Part shown: one piece after another, positions 1 through 4,215 of the stretch
Layout: each line of letters starts with the position of its first letter
Numbering within the stretch: the first letter of the stretch is position 1
NCBI GenBank assembly: GCA_946615275.1
Contig: CAMOHV010000046.1
Span: 1-7,760 of the forward strand
Direction: 5' to 3'
DNA: 7,760 bases
Source of the DNA: an uncultured Verrucomicrobiota bacterium
GTDB taxonomy: Bacteria; Verrucomicrobiota; Kiritimatiellia; RFP12; UBA1067
Made by a program: the position numbers and the translations under genes
Notes under the pieces: generated by a model
Told to the model about the DNA's origin: nothing
Seen by the model: only the letters and a program-made list of their open reading frames with translations
Database searches by the model: none

Positions 1-1
1 C

Positions 2-592
2 TTCGACCCCGGCGACAGGAAGCACGGGATCAAGGGCGACCAGCGCAAGGCGACGGTGGGGATCGACGGGACGATAACCTTCACGGACTCGATATACTTC
101 CCAGGCGAGCGCAAGATATACCTTGCGCAGTACCGCGACCGGAACGGCACGCCGCACAGCCTTCGCGCGGGCGACGAGGTGTGGTTCTACTGGTGCCCGA
201 CGCTGCCGCTCCAGATATGGATCACCGACGAGGACGGCAAGGAGCATTACGGGGTTGCGCCCGCGCTGAAGACCGCCGCATGGGTGGACCCTGAGAGCAT
301 CAAGGTGGCCGCCGGCCAGCGCGCGCACCAGATCGCCGAGCTGATGGCCGACACGCGGGCGCGGCACGCCGAGAGCCACGTAGCGCGCATCGCGGCGGAG
401 AACGTCAACCGTGCGCTGATTGCCGCCGCCCAGTCCGCCAAGGCCGCAGGGCCGCAGCCGGACGGCGAGGGGTACAGCCTAGAGGAGCTGAACGGGGCGG
501 GAGGGACGCGCTCCGTCGCGTCTGACGAGGCCCCGGGCGCGGAGTCCGCCGCGGAGGATGCATTTTCGTTCGCCGAGCTGGCGTCTGTCTAG
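2..592 (+). CDS. Mu-type transposase, C-terminal part (partial, cut by left edge)
   Basis: The frame is open from the left edge to a TAG at 590-592, giving 196 visible residues with no need for an internal start; the GTG at 56 is just a valine codon. The first 80 or so residues are rich in beta strand (GIDGTITFTDSIYF, KIYLAQYRD, DEVWFYWCP, PLQIWITDEDGK) and look like the small beta-barrel that follows the catalytic core in MuA-type transposases. A helical, Ala/Arg-rich stretch follows (around residues 95-150), then an acidic, low-complexity tail. In MuA the corresponding tail contacts the MuB ATPase, and a TniB/MuB-type ATPase is indeed the next gene. The DDE catalytic residues would lie upstream and cannot be checked. 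The family call rests on the barrel-like pattern plus this neighbour and the Gam gene, so the type is likely but the exact subfamily is open. Confidence 0.72.
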   Translation, partial: FDPGDRKHGIKGDQRKATVGIDGTITFTDSIYFPGERKIYLAQYRDRNGTPHSLRAGDEVWFYWCPTLPLQIWITDEDGKEHYGVAPALKTAAWVDPESIKVAAGQRAHQIAELMADTRARHAESHVARIAAENVNRALIAAAQSAKAAGPQPDGEGYSLEELNGAGGTRSVASDEAPGAESAAEDAFSFAELASV

Positions 593-626
593 GATGTATT
601 TATATCGGCTTTAGAGATTTCGGTAG

Positions 627-648
627 GGCGCGATGACCCCATCGCGCC
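627..648 (+). other. Hairpin between transposase and ATPase genes
   Basis: A perfect 8-base inverted repeat, ggcgcgat at 627-634 and atcgcgcc at 641-648, encloses a 6-base loop (gacccc). It lies in the 82-base gap between the transposase stop and the ATPase start, 26 bases before the start codon and just upstream of the AGGAGG ribosome binding site. No T-run follows, so it is not a standard intrinsic terminator. It could stabilise or process the mRNA, or set the ratio of ATPase to transposase. The ATG at 633, which would extend the ATPase frame, sits inside this stem. Confidence 0.5.
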
Positions 649-661
649 GCCAAAAACAAAC

Positions 662-667
662 AGGAGG
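662..667 (+). promoter_or_regulatory. Ribosome binding site that fixes the ATPase start
   Basis: AGGAGG ends seven bases before the ATG at 675. No comparable site precedes the in-frame ATG at 633, so 675 is chosen as the start. Confidence 0.85.
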
Positions 668-674
668 AAAAACG

Positions 675-1808
675 ATGAACGAACAAACGAAACAGACCGA
701 CGCGCCGCCCGTTGAGGCCGCGCCCGGAGAGAAGCACTCCGCGATCATTACGCGGGGAATATCCATGCCGGCGCACGAGGTGCGCGCGGCGATCAAGCAG
801 GCCGTCGCGCGCGGCCAGGTGTCGGAAGAGGACGGCGAGGAGGTATTCTGGCTGTACTCCTACGCCCAGGAATACCACCTCAAGGAGGCCGACCTGGCCG
901 CCAAGATGGGGGCGTACGACAAGAACACGCTGTACCAGGTGTTCCGGGGAAGCTACGGCGTGACGTCCGGCGGCAAGCCCGCGAGCTGGGCGAACATCGT
1001 CAAGGCGATCAAGAGCTTCAAGGCCGTCGAGCTCGAGGAGATGAAGAAGAAGTGCATCGGCATCATCGAGACGGAGGTCAAGAAGACCGTGTTCTCGGCG
1101 TGTACGGCGGCCTTGAACGACGGAATGCCGGCGTTCATCTACGGCGCGTCGCAGATCGGCAAGACCACGGCGCTCATGGAGTTCCAGCGGCTCAACAACC
1201 ACGGGAAGACCATCTACCTGCGCATGGGCAGCGGCTGGACGCGCCCGCGCCTCGTCCGCGAGCTGGCGCTGAAGTTCGGCAACGGCGTCAAGGCGAAGCG
1301 CAGCTGGATGCTGGAGGACGCGATCTTCGGGAGCCTCACGCGCTACAATCTTCTTATAATAGACGAGTTCCACCTCGCCCTGGAGACGTCCACGGACGCG
1401 AGCGCGAAGGCCATGATGGAGTTCGTGCGGGAGGTGTACGACCGGACCGGGTGCGGGCTTGTGATGTCGTCCACCAAGGTCGGCCTCGTCGGGCTGGAGG
1501 GCGGGACGAACCAGCTCCTTTTCGACCAGCTGCGCCGTCGCGGCGTGGTGAAGGTCGTGCTGCCGGACGTCCCGCCGGTCCGCGACATCAACACGATCGC
1601 GCGCTCGTTCGACCTGCCGCTGCCTACGGGCGAGGTTCTGGCGGGCATCAAGCAGCTCGTCAAGACGCGCGGCCTGGGCGTGTTCATCAAATACCTTCAG
1701 AAGAGCTACGCCGTCTGCCGCAAGGCCAAGACAGAGCTTTCGTGGGACGCCTACCGCAAGGTGGTGAACGGCTATCTCGCCCTCGGCGCGATGAAGACGG
1801 AGTATTGA
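675..1808 (+). CDS. MuB/TniB-like AAA+ ATPase, transposition target-selection protein
   Basis: A 377-residue protein. In Mu and Tn7/Tn552-type systems this ATPase coats target DNA in its ATP form and recruits and stimulates the transposase; it also underlies target immunity. Visible parts: a charged N-terminal tail, a helix-turn-helix-like region at about residues 45-92 (LKEADLAAKMG then DKNTLYQVFRG) comparable to the N-terminal DNA-binding domain of MuB, a Walker A motif GASQIGKT at 157-164, a Walker B motif LLIIDE at 226-231, a probable sensor-1 segment LVMSSTK at 262-268, and arginines in QLRRRG at 285-290 that could serve as an arginine finger. All core nucleotide-binding residues are present, so the enzyme looks intact. 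At 377 residues it is longer than Mu B (about 312). It directly follows the transposase in the same direction, as in Mu. Codon use is strongly G/C-ending, like gam. Confidence 0.88.
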   Translation: MNEQTKQTDAPPVEAAPGEKHSAIITRGISMPAHEVRAAIKQAVARGQVSEEDGEEVFWLYSYAQEYHLKEADLAAKMGAYDKNTLYQVFRGSYGVTSGGKPASWANIVKAIKSFKAVELEEMKKKCIGIIETEVKKTVFSACTAALNDGMPAFIYGASQIGKTTALMEFQRLNNHGKTIYLRMGSGWTRPRLVRELALKFGNGVKAKRSWMLEDAIFGSLTRYNLLIIDEFHLALETSTDASAKAMMEFVREVYDRTGCGLVMSSTKVGLVGLEGGTNQLLFDQLRRRGVVKVVLPDVPPVRDINTIARSFDLPLPTGEVLAGIKQLVKTRGLGVFIKYLQKSYAVCRKAKTELSWDAYRKVVNGYLALGAMKTEY

Positions 1809-1813
1809 TTTCC

Positions 1814-1834
1814 ACTAATCAACAACTAATCAAC
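1814..1834 (+). repeat. Short direct repeat upstream of the Gam gene
   Basis: The 10-mer actaatcaac occurs at 1814-1823 and again at 1825-1834, one base apart (period 11). The pair fills most of the 38-base AT-rich gap between the ATPase stop and the Gam start and runs straight into the AAGGAG ribosome binding site at 1835-1840. The spacing of about one helical turn would suit two protein subunits on one DNA face, or a translation-enhancing unstructured leader. No function can be read from the sequence alone. Confidence 0.5.
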
Positions 1835-1846
1835 AAGGAGAAAAAC

Positions 1847-2422
1847 ATGGCAAGAATCAAGGCAGCAAAAGTAGAGGCGTGCACGACGCGCGCCGAGTTT
1901 GAGGAGGCGGTCGACGCGGCCGCGAAGTGCAGCGTCCAGCGGGAGAAGCTGGTCGCCGATCTGAAAGCGCGCCACCAGGCGATCGACGACAAGTACGGCG
2001 CGGCTATCAAGGCGCTGGAGGCGGACATCAAGTCGGCCCACGAGCGGGCGGCCCCGTACTTCGAGGCGCACGCCGGCGAGCTGTGCGCGCCGGGCCGTCG
2101 CAGCGGATCCACGAAGCTCGCGAACTTCGGTGTCCGCCTGGGGCTGCCGACGGTCACGAAGGCGGGCAAGTTCAAGAAGGTCGCCTGGAAGGCGCTCGGC
2201 ATCATCTTCGACGGCGTGGAGAAGCTCAAGCAGTTCGTGCGCAACCAGCCGGAGGTGGACAAGGAGGCCATCCTTGCCGTCTTCCGCGACCTCAAGAGCG
2301 AGGATCCCGAAGTCGTCGCCAAGGCGAAGGAGAAGAAGTCCGTGCTTGACGAGTACGAGATCTCGATGGAGCAGACGGACGAGTTCTGGATCGAGCCCAT
2401 CGCCGACGAGCAGGTGAAGTAG
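1847..2422 (+). CDS. gam: Mu Gam-like host-nuclease inhibitor (DNA-end-binding protein)
   Basis: A 191-residue protein, close to Mu Gam (174). Gam dimers, structural relatives of eukaryotic Ku, bind linear double-stranded DNA ends and block exonucleases such as RecBCD. The layout matches PF07352: an N-terminal helical coiled coil at about residues 14-75 (heptad-like runs such as KLVADLKARHQAI and ALEADIKSAHERA), a central beta region around 88-118 (KLANFGVRLGLPTVTK) corresponding to the usual FG-x-R-x-x-P stretch, then a helical part (DKEAILAVFRDL) and a final strand DEFWIEP. The start is ATG 1847 because AAGGAG lies six bases upstream. The same frame is open back to 1052, but only as a shadow of the ATPase gene. 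Glutamate codons are 20 GAG to 1 GAA, in line with the ATPase and unlike the next genes. Its place after a MuB-like gene strongly supports the call. Confidence 0.88.
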   Translation: MARIKAAKVEACTTRAEFEEAVDAAAKCSVQREKLVADLKARHQAIDDKYGAAIKALEADIKSAHERAAPYFEAHAGELCAPGRRSGSTKLANFGVRLGLPTVTKAGKFKKVAWKALGIIFDGVEKLKQFVRNQPEVDKEAILAVFRDLKSEDPEVVAKAKEKKSVLDEYEISMEQTDEFWIEPIADEQVK

Positions 2423-2433
2423 TTTAAACCCAC

Positions 2434-2486
2434 GCCGCACAACTAGGGAGTGCGGCTGCAGCAACCGTTCGCCGGTCGGCGGTTGC
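2434..2486 (+). other. Two tandem hairpins between gam and the HD gene
   Basis: The first hairpin has gccgcac at 2434-2440 pairing with gtgcggc at 2450-2456 around a 9-base loop. The second, four bases further on, has gcaaccg at 2461-2467 pairing with cggttgc at 2480-2486; two G-T wobble pairs can extend it inward. Both stems are perfect over seven bases. There is no T-run after either, so a classical terminator is unlikely. They occupy the largest gap in the operon (2423-2527) and could be an mRNA processing or stability element, an attenuator, or an operator. Confidence 0.5.
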
Positions 2487-2514
2487 CTAAGTGAATTGAG
2501 GCCGGCTGATTTTC

Positions 2515-2522
2515 AAGGAGGT
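2515..2522 (+). promoter_or_regulatory. Full-consensus Shine-Dalgarno for the HD gene
   Basis: AAGGAGGT ends five bases before the ATG at 2528. It is the strongest ribosome binding site in the window, which suggests high translation of the first gene of the distal module. Confidence 0.85.
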
Positions 2523-2527
2523 ATTCG

Positions 2528-3070
2528 ATGATTGATGAAGAAACGATTAACTTGTACTGGACGCGAACCGAACAGGAGGTCGCGACCTTTGAAGCCCTGA
2601 AAGAGATTGGCTATTTTGACGCACCGGCGTCAAAGGGCCACCACCTCGCCGTGGCGGGCGGCTTGGCGGAACATTCGGTTCATGTAGCCAACATTCTGCT
2701 CGAGACCCACGCCGTGCCGGAGGTGTCGGCCTATCGGATCGGCATGTACCACGACCTGGTGAAGTGTCTGTGCTACAAGGCCGTCGGGAATGGGAAGTAC
2801 GAATACGTTCAGCCGCCATATCCCGGGCACGGCGTTGCGAGCGCGATAATCGCCGCCGACATTGGCATTAGGCTGGAACCGTTCGAAAGAGCCGGCATCG
2901 TGTGGCACATGGGCGCGTTCGGGCTCGACGATCGCCAGATGGATGAGTACAAGGCCGCGCTCCGCAAATGGCCCGTCCCCATCATTTTCACTCATGCCGC
3001 AGACCATCTTGCTTCTATACTAGAGGAAACGGATGATCAAGAGAAGGGATGCCCACATGACGACCACTAA
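2528..3070 (+). CDS. HD-domain phosphohydrolase-like protein
   Basis: A 180-residue single-domain protein. The complete HD signature is present: H49 in GGLAEHS, H75-D76 in GMYHDLVK, H101 in GHG, H127 in VWHMG and D159 in HAADHLAS. The H...HD...D metal ligands are all there, so a metal-dependent phosphohydrolase is likely. The pattern matches the compact HD proteins commonly annotated as 'hydrolase' in phage genomes, in which the motifs GG-L-EHS, G-HDL-K, WHMGAF and T/H-ADxxA recur. Known HD enzymes act on nucleotides (dNTPs, 5'-nucleotides, cyclic or alarmone nucleotides); the substrate here cannot be told from sequence. No signal peptide or membrane segment is seen, so it should be cytoplasmic. 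Glutamate codons are 9 GAA to 7 GAG, unlike gam, suggesting a different origin. The 3' end overlaps the next gene by 14 bases. Confidence 0.85.
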   Translation: MIDEETINLYWTRTEQEVATFEALKEIGYFDAPASKGHHLAVAGGLAEHSVHVANILLETHAVPEVSAYRIGMYHDLVKCLCYKAVGNGKYEYVQPPYPGHGVASAIIAADIGIRLEPFERAGIVWHMGAFGLDDRQMDEYKAALRKWPVPIIFTHAADHLASILEETDDQEKGCPHDDH

Positions 3071-3668
3071 AGGAATGACGTCCGCGCAGACCCGCCTGTT
3101 CTGGCGGGCGCTGCATTCGGCGTGCCAGAACCTCGGCCACACGACCACGGCAGACCGCGAGGCGTATCGGAAGACGGTCATGGACGAGGAGACCGGCAAG
3201 CACCATCTCCGTGACCTCGACCGCACGCACGACTTCGACCGTTGCATAGCGCGTTTTGCTGAGGATGCTGGCGATTATGAGCTGGCGTCCAAGTTCGTAG
3301 TCGGCGACGTCCATCGCATGGCGTACCTGGTAAGCGTCGTATGCAGTCAGGTCTTGCAGCTCAAGGGCATCCCTGCTGGTACGACCGCCGAGCGCGACTA
3401 TCTCGCCGGCATCATCGGCCAGGCGCACATCCAGTGCGGCGGAGACCCGCGCAATCCGTCGTATTGGTTGGATGTCGCCCCGGACTCGCTCCGATCGTTG
3501 TTCGCGATGTTGGACACGCACCGACGCCGGCTACTCCGTCGGCTGTGCGACGGTGGCGTTGGCGGCTTTGCTGCGTTCGATCCTGGCGTGTCCTATACGT
3601 TCAGGCCTGGCGGTGGCATCATCATTGTTAAATCACCCCGCGCCGGAGGTGCCGCATGGCCGCAGTGA
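3057..3668 (+). CDS. Hypothetical phage-type protein, possibly GemA-like
   Basis: A 203-residue protein that I do not firmly recognise. The ATG at 3057 is preferred over the in-frame ATG at 3033 because a purine-rich GAGAAGGGA lies just upstream of it, and it gives a typical 14-base coupling overlap with the HD gene. The N-terminal third, with SAQTRLFWRAL, ADREAYRKTV and then DLDRTHDFDRCIARF, has the helical layout of GemA/gp16-like regulatory proteins of transposable phages (an Arg-rich first helix, a D-R-E-x-Y-R helix, then a D-F-D helix). That resemblance is weak and from memory of the family. The middle (RDYLAGIIGQAHI) continues helical. The C-terminal 45 residues are different: Gly-rich with a short beta pattern (GVSYTFRPGGGIIIVKS). 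No catalytic motif, membrane segment or signal peptide is seen. Its position in the early operon would suit a regulatory or DNA-metabolism role. Confidence 0.7.
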   Translation: MTTTKGMTSAQTRLFWRALHSACQNLGHTTTADREAYRKTVMDEETGKHHLRDLDRTHDFDRCIARFAEDAGDYELASKFVVGDVHRMAYLVSVVCSQVLQLKGIPAGTTAERDYLAGIIGQAHIQCGGDPRNPSYWLDVAPDSLRSLFAMLDTHRRRLLRRLCDGGVGGFAAFDPGVSYTFRPGGGIIIVKSPRAGGAAWPQ

Positions 3669-4036
3669 AATTCAAGCGCAGCGCCTGCGCCATTTTGCCA
3701 CTCGTCCTGAAGGCGTATTGGTTCAACATGATCGCCTGCGGCGGCAAGCGCGAAGAATACCGGCTTGCCACCGGCTACTGGCAGCGTCGCCTATGGAACT
3801 GGAACCTTGCGTTCCGCCCGGGCCGACCGGCCGTGGTGGAGTTCCGGCTGGGATATGCCGCGAATGCGCCCCGTATGGCCTTCTGGCCGATGGGGCAGGA
3901 GACGGCTTCCGGCATGCTTCCATTTGCATTCGCTGAACCCGATTCAGGCAAACTGCGCCACCCCGAATGGGGCGAGCCAGCAGATGCACATTTCGTAATC
4001 GAGCTAGGCGGTCGTGTGGAGCTGGAACCATCGTGA
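3656..4036 (+). CDS. ASCH-domain protein
   Basis: A 126-residue protein. Near its N-terminus, ILPLVLKAYWFNMIACGGKR (residues 13-32) runs into EEYRLATGYW, the standard opening of ASCH domains: a strand, a helix, then G-x-K-x-x-E-x-R (here G30, K31, E33-E34, R36). Later parts fit too: a central strand VVEFRLGY, an EWGEP turn at 104-108 and a final strand HFVIELGG. ASCH is a PUA-like beta-barrel fold thought to bind RNA; one member, YqfB, hydrolyses N4-acetylcytidine, and others occur widely in phages with unknown roles. GGAGGT precedes the ATG by several bases, and the start overlaps the previous stop by 13 bases, so the two are probably coupled. GAA and GAG are used equally (5 each), as in the HD gene. 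It is the last gene before the terminator. Confidence 0.82.
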   Translation: MAAVKFKRSACAILPLVLKAYWFNMIACGGKREEYRLATGYWQRRLWNWNLAFRPGRPAVVEFRLGYAANAPRMAFWPMGQETASGMLPFAFAEPDSGKLRHPEWGEPADAHFVIELGGRVELEPS

Positions 4037-4061
4037 TGGGTTGTGATTTCCAAGACACTTC

Positions 4062-4094
4062 AAAGCCCTTGCAAGTAATCTTGCAGGGGCTTTT
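4062..4094 (+). terminator. Intrinsic terminator ending the phage-like operon
   Basis: The arm aaagcccttgcaag (4062-4075) pairs with cttgcaggggcttt (4080-4093) across a TAAT loop, with one G-T wobble as the only imperfection. TTTT at 4091-4094 forms the U-tract, and the A-run at the 5' side may make it active for antisense transcripts as well. It lies 26 bases after the ASCH stop and should end transcription of the whole early operon. Confidence 0.9.
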
Positions 4095-4105
4095 CATCTC
4101 AATCC

Positions 4106-4136
4106 TTGAAATCGTTTTTCCCAACTCCACTAGAAT
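4106..4136 (+). promoter_or_regulatory. Weak candidate promoter after the terminator
   Basis: TTGAAA (4106-4111) and TAGAAT (4131-4136) each match the sigma70-type consensus at five of six positions, but the spacer is 19 bases, which is longer than the optimum of 17. It lies in the AT-rich stretch between terminator and oxidoreductase gene. It could add transcription into the oxidoreductase, or be a chance match. Confidence 0.25.
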
Positions 4137-4150
4137 CTTTCCCATTTCAC

Positions 4151-4198
4151 ATTTGGCGATACACTAGGCAACTAACCCCTAACCATCATCCGCCAAAT
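4151..4198. repeat. Inverted repeat flanking the upstream promoter region
   Basis: atttggcg at 4151-4158 and its perfect complement cgccaaat at 4191-4198 are separated by 32 bases. The right arm ends two bases before the TG of the extended -10 element. This placement suits a dimeric regulator bound at two half-sites with DNA looping, or a cruciform. It could also be a border feature of the neighbouring mobile element. Between the arms there is also a short direct repeat, ctaacc at 4172-4177 and 4179-4184. Confidence 0.45.
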
Positions 4199-4199
4199 A

Positions 4200-4208
4200 T
4201 GCTATAAT
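4200..4208 (+). promoter_or_regulatory. Extended -10 promoter of the FAD oxidoreductase gene
   Basis: TG-C-TATAAT at 4200-4208 is a perfect extended -10 element. No good -35 is present at 16-18 bases upstream (the best is TAACCA at 4180-4185, three of six matches), which is usual for extended -10 promoters. Only seven bases separate the TATAAT from the ATG at 4216, so the expected transcription start coincides with the start codon and the mRNA would be leaderless. Confidence 0.7.
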
Positions 4209-4215
4209 GTCCGCC

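Noticed and set aside
633..674. Earlier ATG for the ATPase
   Set aside because: It sits inside the 627-648 hairpin with no ribosome binding site; AGGAGG precedes 675.
600..1373. 257-codon open frame on the minus strand over the ATPase gene
   Set aside because: Arg/Leu/His-rich translation with no motif; the + strand frame has clear Walker A and B motifs.
1052..1846. Upstream extension of the Gam reading frame
   Set aside because: It lies inside the ATPase gene in another frame and its product is low-complexity; a good ribosome binding site marks 1847 as the real start.
1819..2464. Two overlapping minus-strand frames of about 210 codons over gam
   Set aside because: Both are antisense shadows of a well supported Gam gene, and two frames being open at once reflects GC bias.
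3015..3521. 168-codon minus-strand frame over the unknown gene
   Set aside because: No ribosome binding site or motif; the + strand frame has coupling overlaps with both neighbours.
4207..4215. ATG at 4207 as start of the oxidoreductase
   Set aside because: It overlaps the TATAAT box, so it would not be in the transcript; ATG 4216 gives a normal signal peptide.
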